This document shows positions 10,608 to 22,231 of a stretch of DNA of 64,000 nucleotides, in pieces. The first letter of the stretch is position 1; each line of letters starts with the position of its first letter. Source of the stretch: Capillidium heterosporum (taxonomy: Eukaryota > Entomophthoromycota > Entomophthoromycetes > Entomophthorales > Capillidiaceae); the NCBI GenBank assembly GCA_016630905.1, contig WBMQ01000010.1, forward strand, positions 1-64,000. The letters are read 5' to 3'. The notes under the pieces are model-generated. The model had not been told where the DNA came from and searched no databases. It worked only from the letters and a program-made list of their open reading frames with translations. The translations under genes were made by a program, and so were the position numbers.

Positions 10608-12811
10608 TTAAAGTAAATCGTACATAGCCTTCAACTCCTGAGCAAACATATCGGTTATAGGTTTACGCTTCAACTTTTGCGATGTAGTTAGTAGGCCATT
10701 ATCAGGCGTAAATTCAACACTGACAATAGCAACGTCAGCTAAAGTCTGACTAGTAGTAAACTTGTTGGCCTTAGCTTCACGAACGAGATCATTCAAGATA
10801 ACTTTCTTGATAGAAGCGTCGGCAGCGACTTCCTCCAAGCTACTCAATTCAGCCTTGTCGTTGGATTTGAGGTAGTTGTTGACGGCATCCAAATTAGGCT
10901 GGACAATAGCAACGGGGCGACTCTTGAGGGAATCGGCACATACGCATACGTTCTGCACGAACAACGAGTTCTTGTATCCTTTTTCCAGCATCTCCAAGGC
11001 GATGTACTCGCCGTTGCTCAGCTTGACCAAGTTCTTTTTACGGTCAATCATGGACAGGGAGCCGTTGTCGAGTAAAGTTACGATATCACCAGTTAGGAAC
11101 CAACCATCTTCGGTAAAGGCTTCGTCAGTAGCTTCTTTGTTCTGGTAGTAGCCTTTAGTCACGCTACCACCGCGTACCCAAAGTTCACCTTGAGGAGGGT
11201 TAGAGGTGTGGAAGTAGCCAGCTTCAGGCACATCGACCAACTTGAACTCGTTGCAGGGGGAGACTTGACCTAAGCAGTTGGGTTGGACAATGTCGGGGGT
11301 GGTGACGCAAGCTAAGCCACAGATCTCAGTTAGACCGTACCCTTGGATCAAAAGGCAGACAGCGTTAGTGAAGAACTCCCGAACTTCGTCACTGATAGGA
11401 GCACCATCCGGTTACGGCCAATCGTAGTTTACCACCAGTCTGTTCCTTGACTTTGGAAAAGACTAGGGAATCCAAGAGGGTGGTAGGGACTCCGTAGTGG
11501 GACAAGCTATTCTTGAGGGTGAGAGCAGCCGAGAAGATGGTCGAGGATACGGCACCAGCAGCGTTGACCTTGTTCAAGATGCCTTTACGGATCTGGTCGT
11601 AGATCTGAGGTACACCAATGATGATAGTAGGCTGCAACTCACGAAGATCTCCCTTACAGTTGCGGACGGAGGCGTCAGTCAAGGTACGAGGGCTGGCGTA
11701 TCCAATTCGCGTACCGAGGTAGATCAAGTAGCAGTCGACGGCGAAAGCCAGGATGTGGGCAAAGGGTAGGAAGCTGATGAAAACGTCGGTCTCGGGGAAG
11801 AGCACGTTGTCCAACAGAGTATCTACACCGGCGACTAAGGAAGTAGCAAAAAGTTAAAGGTAGGTTAAAAATATTAAACTTACTGATAGCAGTCAACTGC
11901 TGGTGGGGAATAACTACACCTTTGGGGTTGCCAGTAGTTCCCGAAGTGTACATAATTAATGCGATATCCTCCGGTTGAGGTGGGTTATGCTCAGCTGGAT
12001 TCTGCTTACCTAAATTGACCAAGTCGTCGAACGCGTAGAAAGTTAGATCCTCCTTGATCTCCAACAAACTCTTCTTGGAAACTTCAGTTAGGGGTTCAGG
12101 GGAGAATATGGTGGTCAAGGTAGGGGTTTCAGCAATAGCCTGCTCGAGGATTTTGATTTGTGATTCGGTGATGAAGAGGGCGGGAACCTTGCACTGGTTG
12201 ATACCGTGCTTCAAGCCATCAGCTCCCAAAGTGTCGTAGATGGTTACGGCGGCCACGTTCTGAGTGTAACAAGCTACAATAGAAATTTAATAAATACGCT
12301 TAAACAGAGCTGTATAAAAACTTACCGTTGGCTAAAGCGGACCAGAAACGACTATTATATTCAAAATAAAAATATAAGCACAAAACAAATTTAGCAAACA
12401 AGTTACCTAGTAGGCGCATAAAGAGCTACCTTTCTATCGCCACCAAGTCCCAAAAATTTGAGTGCCGCACCGACATCGTTGACCTGCTTACCAACCTGTT
12501 CATAAGTCATCCACTCGTAAGGGGAAAGCTGCTGGTACTGCCATTCTTTGACCTCCTTGATGACTTCACCGTTGACCTTTTTTTCGATTTCCTTCTTCTC
12601 GACGATGGTGTCGACCAACTTTCTAGAGCCGTAGCAGTTGCGTTGTGCGTAGTTCTTGACCGAAAACTGGAAGGTCTCAGTAGATAGTTTTACTGCCAGT
12701 TTTGGGAATGGTGATCAACTCACCACTCTCCTTATTGTAGTGACTACGGTAGACGGGGCTGTGGCCAGGTTGGATGGACCCTTCGTGGATAAAGCTAAGT
12801 TGTTCAGTCAT
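10608..12811 (-). CDS. long-chain acyl-CoA synthetase (Faa-type), with two apparent +1 shifts
   Basis: Exons 12407-12811, 12326-12351, 11884-12273 and 10608-11834. Adenylate-forming enzyme: the AMP-binding P-loop reads LIMYTSGTTGNPKGV; later come IQGYGLTE, GWFLTGDIV and IDRKKNLVKLSNGEYIALE, the ACSL fatty-acid-gate and motor motifs. It activates long-chain fatty acids to CoA esters, usually on ER, lipid-droplet or peroxisome membranes. Two one-nucleotide skips are needed: near 12679 (ATC TAC, skip T, GAG ACC) and near 11406 (ACC GGA, skip T, GGT GCT). Both fall in conserved stretches, and without them translation meets TGA at once or soon after. With both skips the coding length is 2046 nt, 681 residues, normal for Faa proteins. 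Introns are about 50 nt. Confidence 0.9.
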
Positions 12812-15800
12812 AGATCGCAGTTCAGTTATAAAAGTTTACAAAACTGCTGGAAAACGATCTAAGCCTATATTTATACTGCTTTTACAAACCTGTTCCATCC
12901 AACCTTTTAGGCAATTGATTTAGAAACTGCACTAAACTGTTCTATCGAACTCCAGATTTTCATAAGCCTATCCCTTTTTTCGGATACTTTGGATGTGAAA
13001 CTGCTGGTGGGATATCTTTGTAACGAATGCAGGGAAATTAGTTGGAGAGAATAAATTGAGTGTTCTGCATTTTCCTTTAGGAGGTAGCTCTAGAGCCAAA
13101 GTCACTACCAAAAGTGTTCTTCCCAACATCCTGGGGCTCTGGTCTAATACATTAGATTGCAGCATCAATCTAAAGAAATAGATGTTTTTAGCAAAAAACC
13201 GATTTACTAAAGAGAATTCAATTAATTTTGGCAACCTGGCTGCATTTTCCCAACAGCTTATTCTATTGCTGTAGGCTCGTCTAAATTCCAAATTAAGGGT
13301 GAGGTGCCGGAGAAAATAGTAAATTTACTCACGGCCATTCTTTCTATTGGCTCAAACTTGAAGCTTCCAAAAATATATTTCGGGATAAGCATAGCCACGT
13401 GTACGATTCTCCTTGCCCCATGCCTATCCCGTGATCGAGGTTTAGGGTTGTCAAGCCGTCTCAAATTCTATGACACATCTCAACCATCGATATAAGGATG
13501 TGGAGTTAGATAGAAGCTATGCATCCAAGACCTTGGAAAGTTCTGTTAAATGACAAGACATACTGATCAGCGATATATGTGTATGGAGTACGATATCACC
13601 TACATATCCAAATCAATTTAAAGGTATCATTCTATAGAAATCTTTGGAATAGTATAGCACTCTAAAATTTGACGTTTAACTGCATTAAGGCCAATCAAAG
13701 ACCTTTAAAGTTTTGAAAATAATAAACTAGTATAAGTTTTCATCAAGATATATTGATGGAATGAAGGTAGGTTCTGTGACCTATATTTACCACCTAATAT
13801 ACTTTAAAACTCTAGCTGTCTATCAATTAGGAACGACGGGTAGTTCCTATAGCAGAGGGGAATAATAAGTATGTTTCAGCTCTGAAGAGCGAAGTTAAAC
13901 TGGCTTTAGTAAACATTGCTAAGTTTATACTCATCCAAATTTTAAAAACAATAGCATTAGACTAACAATTTATATGGTTATAATTAGCACTGTTAATTAC
14001 ACATATAAATAAGATAAAATTATTTTCTAGGTGCTTAGTTAAGCCCTTCATAGTATAGGTGCCGCTACAAGTAAATTAAGTTATCTTTCGTATCCAACTT
14101 ACAAGTTTACGAAGCTGACTGTCCATATAAATATAATTTAAATGTAGGTACATGAATGGGCTTTCAGTACTATCTATGTTACGGACCAAAGTCGTTAGCA
14201 GGTATATGTTATAAGGCTTAGGATCTACTTCAACCTGACTACAACTTTGATAGTGGGTATATAAAAGCAAGTAATAGATATGGCCTTTAATCCTCTTTTT
14301 AAAACACATACACATTCAGAAACGTCGTAAATCTGCCTATCTCCTATCTAGATACCAATTTCAACAAACTTTTGATAATCGTCAAGCTGGTATCAACCAA
14401 AGCCACATGAAATCTTTCAGCTAATTGAAAGTAGGTATATTTGTTATCAGTTACTTTAAGATACGATTAAGCTAAAATAAATTGCTCCATCTGTCATCCC
14501 ATTACAACATAAACATCTTTAACGTAGTTTAAAAGATCTATATCCAATATAAAAGCTTTTGCATCAGCAGCTCAAAAATGTGTATCTATTCCCTCCTTCA
14601 AAGACACCCATTCAAAAGCCAAGGCCATCCCTGTAAACTGAGATACGAGCTCTATCATCAACCTATACATTGCAACGTAGCTTGTAGCTCGACCTTGCTA
14701 ATCTAAAAAAGCAGCTGAGTATAGATGTACATTTCAACTTATATATAACCCCTATAGCTTTACCCAAGTTAAGACGGCTTGTATAACTTTGTGCACCTCA
14801 TTTCCTTTTTAACACCTTGTTTCAACAGCTCCAACTGAATTTTAGTATGGAGGTGTAACATAGCATCCTATATCACCTATGGAATTTCCACAAGAGCATC
14901 ACAATTAGTTTCTTATCAGATGAGTATTGCTGCTCCAAGAAATCAAACCCAAAAAGTAAGGTATAAATTTCAAAAGTAGTTAAAGCTAATCGAAAATCGA
15001 CATCAAGTATCAGCTATCACTTCAAATACAGCTAAAAGTACGCTACAAAAGCACTATTGTTGTTGAACTGTACTTGAAAAGTAAAGAGCAATCATCCAAA
15101 ACTATTTTAAACAACCTACAAATAATAAAATCAAAACAAACAGCCAAGCAGTGTAAAATTCAAAACAGAGCATAGCATACTAAAATTTATTCGATACAAC
15201 AGTAATTTAACTAGGTTTAAAACGACTGCAATTTGGAAATCGAACCATAGTCTCTAAACTTATTTTTAACCTGCTCACTGGTAGCAAGCTACTTGCCCTA
15301 TTTAGTGCACATAGTCTATTTTTTTTCAAAACCTTTCACAAATCAAAGTTGACGAATTGGTACTGCTATTTCAAACTTTGTTTGGCTGTAGCATTTGGGA
15401 TGGGATGTTCAAGTAAATAGCCCCTAGGTTGGTAGTACCGAAGTTGGATCTGAGCTTATTGATATATGTCTTTGACTTAGTAAGTATAAGGTATAGGCCA
15501 ATGAGAGATATATATATGCCACAATAGATACTCTCATCTCGGTTAATAAAACTCAAAAGTGGACTCCAAGTGACTTTTATAAGATTGATCAACTTTTCTA
15601 TTGTTGCCCTTTCCTAAAATTCTTTAAGCAATATATTAATGATAGACTACAGCTACATTTTAACAAAACTCATCTATGTTAGCTTCGAAATTCTGCTATA
15701 TTCGATCACAAGTACTACCTCTCACGAAAATTATTGACCTTAATATATTTTTGACTGGAAACTGTAGATGTGATGGTTGGCTTAGCCTATTTGGAAACTC

Positions 15801-16404
15801 TTTTATCAAATATTTTAGCGACATAATAGCAAAATCTTTGATTTTTATGTTGGTTAGTGAAACTTAACTAAATAAGACAGTTTGTATAGATTTGAAAAAG
15901 CCAGCTTCGCCATCCAACCCCAACAGTTGGGAAAGTGTAGTCGTAAAAGGACTAGTGATATTCCAAGTAAACGTAACAATACGTTGCAGCTAAATTATCA
16001 TTGAAAAGAAATGAAAAGTACTACAGTTTCCATGTGCCAAGTTTTTGAGTAGAGCAGTATTGCTTAAATCTACAAGTACCTAATCCAAAAGTAAAAATTG
16101 GAAGATATTTCAGTTTGAAAAGTTATAGACATATTTATGCAAAATAGAAATAAGCAAAAGGAAAGCAAACGAAGTTGTAGGTAAACTATGCTAAGCTTGG
16201 TCCTAAAATTATTTATATAGTTATAATCTAAAATCAATAATATATTACACAATATATAGTGCTTTCAAACTTCAATTGGTTGATATATGTAGTTATAACC
16301 CGAAGTTTTTGGAGATTGCTATAAAAGTTTCCAAATTATTAACTTGAAAGCATTTTACTCTAAAGATATAGTAAACTAGGAAGGGCAGGCATGAAAAGTC
16401 ATAT
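12812..16404. other. gene-poor AT-rich stretch
   Basis: About 3.6 kb with no gene I can support. ORFs at 12968-13291 and 13258-13464 (minus) lie in a slightly less AT-rich patch but show no domain, signal peptide or splice context. From 13500 to 16400 I see only AT-rich spacer. Confidence 0.4.
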
Positions 16405-16476
16405 GGCTCGATGGTTTAGTGGTATAATTCTCCCTTAGGGTGGGAGAGGTCCTGGGTTCGATTCCCAGTCGAGCCC
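16405..16476 (+). tRNA. tRNA-Pro (AGG), copy 1
   Basis: 72 nt. Acceptor stem GGCTCGA/TCGAGCC, anticodon arm TCTCCC-TTAGGGT-GGGAGA with anticodon AGG, T arm CTGGG-TTCGATT-CCCAG with the TTCGA B box. A box GGTTTAGTGGTA. A run of five Ts follows at once as Pol III terminator. No intron. Confidence 0.96.
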
Positions 16477-16929
16477 TTCTTTTTAACTCGTGCTATTAGA
16501 TGTATATCGCGTAACTTTTTTATTTCATCAGTTTCAAATTTAAGAGTATTATAACTCTAATCCCTCCTTACTTTTGTTTTTCACAGAGCTAACTCCTTTA
16601 ATACCTACCTTACCAATAATGGCTATGTACACTACTAAGAAGCAATGAGTTTTAGTCATGTATATAGAGCTTCTTTTTTGATTAGGTGATACCTCCAAGC
16701 AGTAGCTTTTACTTTATCAAGGATTCGAATTTTAAGGTGTATAAATTACTAGAGTAAAGTCAATATATTTATAAGTAAAGGATGTATTAGTTTCTTTTAA
16801 AATTAAGTAAGATGTTTGGGTAAATTTACAAGTATTCTACACAATATTTATAATTAAAAATGTAGACAGCATGTAAAATTACAGTAGATACAAAGCCAAA
16901 TAAGAGACATCGAACATGAGTAGTCACGT
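16477..16929. other. spacer between the two tRNA-Pro genes
   Basis: AT-rich, no gene. The short leader just upstream of each tRNA (ATGA-AGTCA-TG) is similar, but the rest of the spacer is not duplicated. Confidence 0.5.
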
Positions 16930-17001
16930 GGCTCGATGGTTTAGTGGTATAATTCTCCCTTAGGGTGGGAGAGGTCCTGGGTTCGATTCCCAGTCGAGCC
17001 C
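16930..17001 (+). tRNA. tRNA-Pro (AGG), copy 2
   Basis: Identical over 72 nt to the copy at 16405-16476, same strand, 525 nt downstream, again followed by CTTCTTTTT. The minus-strand ORF that crosses it is an artefact of antisense tRNA sequence. Confidence 0.96.
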
Positions 17002-17815
17002 TTCTTTTTGCCGGTATACTTTTGTCGTTGCCGTACAACTCTTGGTTATCAGTTCCAGGTACAACAGTAGATTTTAGGACCGACGCATTATGAACTACTA
17101 TGCAGGTGATTGGATGATTACCGATACCAACATTGTATTTATATATAGATCTCAGCTTAGCGAGGTTGTTTTTGCTACTCGATATTACTAGTTTGGTTAC
17201 AATAAGTTTGTTGGTAGCCTTATATGCCATAGCTTTAGACTTGGCAAGTGGCAGATTGTAGAGAAAGCAAAGCCTGCTAATGCTGCTTGAGAGCATAGGC
17301 TGATAGTATAAGTATCGAATACAATTCGAATTTCATATATATCAATAGATAGCAATTGATGTCTATAGGTCAATAATTGTTGAAAGTTTAGCTGTCTTTA
17401 GATAGTCAAGCCTAATGCCTCAACTAAAGTATAGATGTCTGCTAAATAGCCAAGTCAAAGAACTATTGAAGTCGATATACTATAATATGAACCATTGTTT
17501 ACTATCTCGCATACCATTGCAAGATACTATATCTATATAGAGCTTGATGAATGAAATGAAATTAATCGGTCCATCAACCCAAAACTATAGTTGTCTTATA
17601 AATTAAGCTATAATATCTAATCGTAACAGTATTACAAAGCCACCTATTTACCAAGCTTACGACACATTGCTCATTTCTAAAAAGTCAAATCTATAGCTTT
17701 AAATGATTATTCAGAAATAGCCTTCAATTGCCACAATAGATTTTGTATATAAGTCGCTTACATTACAAAAACTAAATGTACATATGCTTGAAGTTTAATT
17801 GAACTTTTAGTCAAA
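17002..17815. other. intergenic, nothing recognised
   Basis: AT-rich; no supported feature. Confidence 0.45.
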
Positions 17816-18400
17816 CTAATAGCTATCTAGGCGTTTCAAAGGTTCGTCTACATATTCAGCCAATGCCTTAATCTATTTTTAAATGAAAAAGCAATAGTGG
17901 ATAAAGAGTATAGTAAGTAAACAAAACATTTATATTTATACAAAGTACCTTGAGGTTCAACATACCGAACTGCGCGTCGTTATCTCCCACCAAGCAGATT
18001 AACATGTTGGCAACGGGTAAAATAGCTAGTTTTCCTTCCTATATTTAAAAAATAAAAGTTTAAAGATGCATTCTTTTGACTAAAAAGACAAAAATAAACC
18101 TACTTGGCAGTTGATAAGTATAGTTTGAAGTTTAGAATCGAGTAGATGTTGAGTACCAGTGGAGTAAGCCGACCAAATATTACTAGCTATAGCTGCGTAG
18201 ATGGAGCTTCTAGGATCGGGTCCAGCTGAAGCTAGCAGTGAACCGTCTAAACCCAACAACCTAATATTTTAAAAATAACAAAATATTCATGCCGATTAGC
18301 ACTTATGTTGCAGTGAATTAAAAATAAATTACAAGCTAGCCTGGACTCCATTCCCAGTTACTTGGTCGAGGATCTGGGTTATTATTTTGGGTTTTATCAT
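17816..18400 (-). CDS. LAMTOR2: LAMTOR2 / p14, roadblock-fold subunit of the Ragulator (EGO-like) complex
   Basis: Four exons: 18333-18400, 18104-18260, 17949-18038, 17816-17872 (372 nt, 123 residues; animal LAMTOR2 has 125). The protein starts MIKPKIITQILDQVTGNGVQ, then LLGLDGSLLASAG, IYAAIASNIWSAY and EGKLAILPVANMLICL, and ends ALAEYVDEPLKRLDSY. Each part lines up with LAMTOR2 (for example AAIASNIWAAYD and VANLLLCMY in human). Roadblock-fold pairs of Ragulator anchor Rag GTPases on the lysosome or vacuole for TORC1 activation. Its partner LAMTOR3 is not in the window. Introns are 65-76 nt, a little longer than the local norm. Confidence 0.92.
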
Positions 18401-18763
18401 GTTTGGTGCAGGATGTAGAGCTCGAATTTGAATTTGAACTGATAGTTGTCGAAATTAATGATATCATAGTAGTGGAAAGGTGGTGGCATTTGGAACTGAA
18501 AATTTGCAGATGGAGTTGTTAAAGTGATGAATATTCCTACTGGATGACCGAGTTATATAAATGGATATGAGAAATGGAGCTTTACTTCCAATACTACTAC
18601 CTACGATGTTTTAAGATAGATAGTTTCTTTGTAAAGAGATCAAATAGCATAGTTGACATATCTTAAAAATCACAACTGCAATTCAAAATTTGCAAAAAGT
18701 TAATAGTATAAAATTTATCAATCCTACTAACGTTTTTTACATATGAATATTCCTTTATGTCAA
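18401..18763. other. short intergenic gap
   Basis: AT-rich spacer between two minus-strand genes; holds the LAMTOR2 promoter side. Nothing else seen. Confidence 0.45.
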
Positions 18764-20136
18764 CTACAGTACTTTGAACTTTTTGATACTTTTAGCTACT
18801 TTGGAAACGTTGGTGCCATTAAACTCATTGTCGATTTTAGCAATCAATTCTATATCAATAAAATCTAATTAAAACGCATTATATAGAAAAGTACCTGTTG
18901 AGCTTATAACGACCTTGCTCTGTAAATGAATCTTCTCAATAACATTTAAATAGAAACAAAGGTACGGTGCAATTTTAGTAAACAGATGTAGGTTTTTAGA
19001 GGAGGATTGGTTCTCTAAGGAAGTTGATTTGGCAAAGTTCTCTTTCGTTATTTCGTAGAATGCATACAACTTCTGAAGACATCGGATGGCGATTTCTAAA
19101 GTGATTTGGCTAAGTCTGGTTGGGAACATGTAGCAGGCATAGTAAATAAAATCAGTCTTTAGGAGCATAAAGTGTTGGTATACTACTGAAGCAGTCAAAT
19201 AGTTAGCACAACAATCCAAAAATCCTTACCTTCGTCTGAATAGGTATTAAATTGAGCAGGATTTGTATAGTCTTCAATAAACTTGTGCTTCGGTTCTTCA
19301 ATAGATCTGATTAGCGTATTCAGCACTCTATCGATGAGTTGAGGGGTAGGTATATTGTTACGGCTGTTGAAGATAGCATCTAGAAATAAATTAAAAGTGT
19401 GTTTACGTGATAACTACCATTCAGCATATCGGTAGTAAACTTCCAAACGTTCATCAGGTAGTTGATGTCTTCATCCGAAAGTTTCGAGTTGGCTAGTGCT
19501 GGGAGTATGGCATCCAACAGAGTCTCAAAGGCATCACATTTGTCCTTTTTGTACTTTTCATATGGAGGGTGGTACTTGGGATTAAAGTCTATACATGTTA
19601 GGTAAATAGTAATAGTAAAGGGTACTTTTTTTATGCTCACCCCTATTGTAAAATACTAATGTGTTATACGCTTTAAATAGATCGGAACTGCACCCTTTAA
19701 CAACTAAAATGTTGGTATATATAGTGTATGTCTTTACCCAGCTGGTTTTGGTATCGATTTAGCGCGTTGCTATACTTGTAGCCTTTAAGCTTAGATACCT
19801 CCCATCTATCACTTCGCTTTGACGTTTGGTTATGCAAGCCTTAGTAAGTTAGTAAGAGATCTCTGTATTGGTTACTGATGAATGCATTTTTCAACTCAAT
19901 TTTACAAGTGTCTAGGTCCTGTTTAAGATTTTCGTATGCCTTTTTTAAGTCCATGTAGTCTAAACTTGCTCAGCATAATATATATTAGGAATGGCTTACC
20001 TAATTGAGCATCCATTGCCAAGCCCTGATTATTGTTGGGCCGTATTTTCATCGATCGTTCCTTGAGGATATCGATATAGTCTAAATATCTTTAGCTGATA
20101 GAAGGGTATCAGTTTACCATCTGTATCCATTCCCAT
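18764..20136 (-). CDS. uncharacterised 348-residue protein, nine exons
   Basis: Not recognised. Exons 20118-20136, 20000-20080, 19876-19959, 19738-19839, 19641-19703, 19418-19588, 19230-19379, 18895-19185, 18764-18849 total 1047 nt, an exact multiple of three, with consensus GT-AG sites and introns of 33-44 nt, so the gene is very probably real. The N-terminal 100 residues look helical, with two similar junctions (DYIDILKE and DYMDLKKAYENL), possibly a coiled coil. The rest is helical and all-alpha in appearance, with motifs such as LSDEDINYLMNVWKF and LSQITLEIAIRCLQKLYAFY. No signal peptide or membrane segment. One intron (19840-19875, 36 nt, with TACTAAC branch site) ends in AAG and removes an in-frame stop. 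The first ATG (20136) could be replaced by the one at 20130. Confidence 0.7.
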
Positions 20137-20601
20137 CGGCTTGTGCTTCAGTATTATGAAGGCCTTAATGTATTAATGATATTTCTAATATTCAATTACT
20201 AAAGCTATTTTAAACTCAAGAGGTATCATTTGGATAGTAAAGACTTTGTAAAGGAAACTTTATATCTAATTCCAAGACTATGCATTTTTTAATATGATGT
20301 TGAAGGAATGGTTACTTTTCTTGATTATTGGATGACAGGTTTGTCAAAGATATCTAGCTTTATTGCATTGTTTTTGAAAGCTGCCAATTAGCAACCATAG
20401 CTCAAGTTCAATATCTTAAACTGACTAATAAAAATGTTCACTACAACTTTTCCAAGCATATACGTAGAAATCTTTCCAATCTATTGAACCATCCAATTGC
20501 CTTCATCTCCAACAAATCACCTTACAAAAGCGTTCCAAGCTAATAGGCCTAAAGCTGTGTCCTAACAAAACTATTCATTCCCTTCCAGCCCTACCAAAAT
20601 T
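20137..20601. other. divergent promoter region
   Basis: AT-rich gap shared by the divergent unknown gene and MED31. Nothing else recognised. Confidence 0.45.
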
Positions 20602-21108
20602 ATGAATCCAATCTCAACAATAGATCAATCGGAACTTTTAGAAGATGAAGAGCGATTCGACAAAGAGTTGGAATTCGTCTTATGCCTAGCCAACCCGTGG
20701 TACCTGCATTGTATATTATCTTGACAAAATTAAGTTTTAACTTCCAACTTAGTTTTAGCTCAAGAGAACTACCTCGATGATCCCAAGTTAGTAAACTACT
20801 TGAAATATCTTTTGTACTGGACTGAACCTGAATATATAAAATATGTACAGTAAGTTTATTTTTAAATTTAAAAGTAAATGTAAGCTAATTTTTAAACATA
20901 TATTATATATAAAAGCTATCCCAATTCCATCTACTTTTTAAAGTTGTTGCAGCAAAAGTCGTTTAGGGAAGGTCTGAAGCAGTTTGAAGTCGCTTCTCAA
21001 GTCCATGAGAAACAGTACTACCACTGGTTGTACGGTGATAGACCCAAGATTGAAATCTTTCCTGACGAGAATGGGGCTGAGCAGATGGAACAGAACCCTA
21101 CTCAATAA
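20602..21108 (+). CDS. MED31: Mediator subunit 31 (Soh1)
   Basis: Exons 20602-20710, 20753-20849, 20916-21108 (399 nt, 132 residues). The conserved core reads [20 protein letters not shown], then [19 protein letters not shown] and [18 protein letters not shown], followed by YYHWLYGD. This is the compact Med31 fold, a four-helix subunit of the Mediator middle module that works with Med7 in Pol II transcription. Typical length is 120-140. Introns are 42 and 66 nt, ending TAG and AAG. The tail after [12 protein letters not shown] is acidic and species-specific. Confidence 0.93.
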
Positions 21109-22231
21109 GCATAGTTATTTAGAAGTAAGCTGAGGTTTTGCTTTGATATTTTAAACATTGTTTACCTATATGTATTTATGGGTATTGTACTTTTATACCA
21201 GTTTTTAACTTTTTTATTGATAAACAGGAATTAGTTTTCATCCAAGGAAATCTATACTCCATTCCATATCTTACCAATAATACTTCTCGATAGATTTTCT
21301 TATAAGGATAGTAAGTGATACCGCTTAATTTCCTATAACGCTTATTCAGTGCATCGTTTTGGAATTGGCAGCTTGGTGGTTATTCGAACTTTTACGCTAC
21401 TCTTCAAATTGCAATATTCTTTTAAATTCAAGTAAAGAACTCTATTTGCAATATATTTTTCAAGATAACGTAACCACTTACATATCTAAATAAGAGTAGT
21501 TTCATAATACACTTGATAATTATTTTGAACCTAATTCTTCTATTAAAGCAGCAAAAGTTTCGATAAGAAAAGTTGGTATTCGTACCAAGTTCTTAACACC
21601 ACAACTTCCAATAATAGATGTGAATATGTCTACTCCTTGATAGTGTCTTTTATAGTTAAGCTAAAATCTCAATATTATTTGTAGTAAAATATAAGCACTA
21701 TTCTCAGAAATTTAAATTGAACCATGGTTGATAGTTACAAATCGTTGGATGTTTATAGGTAGGTTGAATATCTATAAATAAACTTCAAAAGCATCCCTAT
21801 AACTTTATAATAAACTAGTTTATTAGATATTAAAGCTTCTATTCAGATAATAAATTTATCAAGTCTAACAAAGTCGATTGTACAAAGAGGATCCAAGTAT
21901 ATATTAAGTAGAGTTGCAAACTTTTGAACTAAACAATTAAAAGTTGATTCAGCTTCAACAGCCTGAACAAAGATTGATATCCTATAGTTGTAGAAACTGG
22001 ATTGAAACCTTTGAATAAACTTAAATCAAATAAGCTCTGTAAAGGACAGTAATACCTATCAATCTCAAGGTACTAACTAATATCAGCACAACGTCAAGTA
22101 TAAATGATAGTATCCATGCAATAAAGAACAAATCTGATACCCTTTAATACCCTTTTTAAATACTACCGACATAGCCTCTTAGAGTGGTTAATGTGCCACT
22201 GCTGAAAAAATAAAAGATATACTTCAGACTT
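21109..22231. other. intergenic between convergent genes
   Basis: 1.1 kb, AT-rich, between the 3' ends of MED31 and the ArfGAP gene. No supported feature. Confidence 0.45.

Noticed and set aside
12968-13291. 107-residue minus-strand ORF
   Set aside because: No domain, no splice context, no promoter element seen; the surrounding 13.0-13.5 kb patch is only slightly less AT-rich than its flanks.
16826-17296. 156-residue minus-strand ORF
   Set aside because: It runs antisense through the second tRNA-Pro and contains the typical antisense-tRNA translation (GIEPRTSPT). Not a gene.
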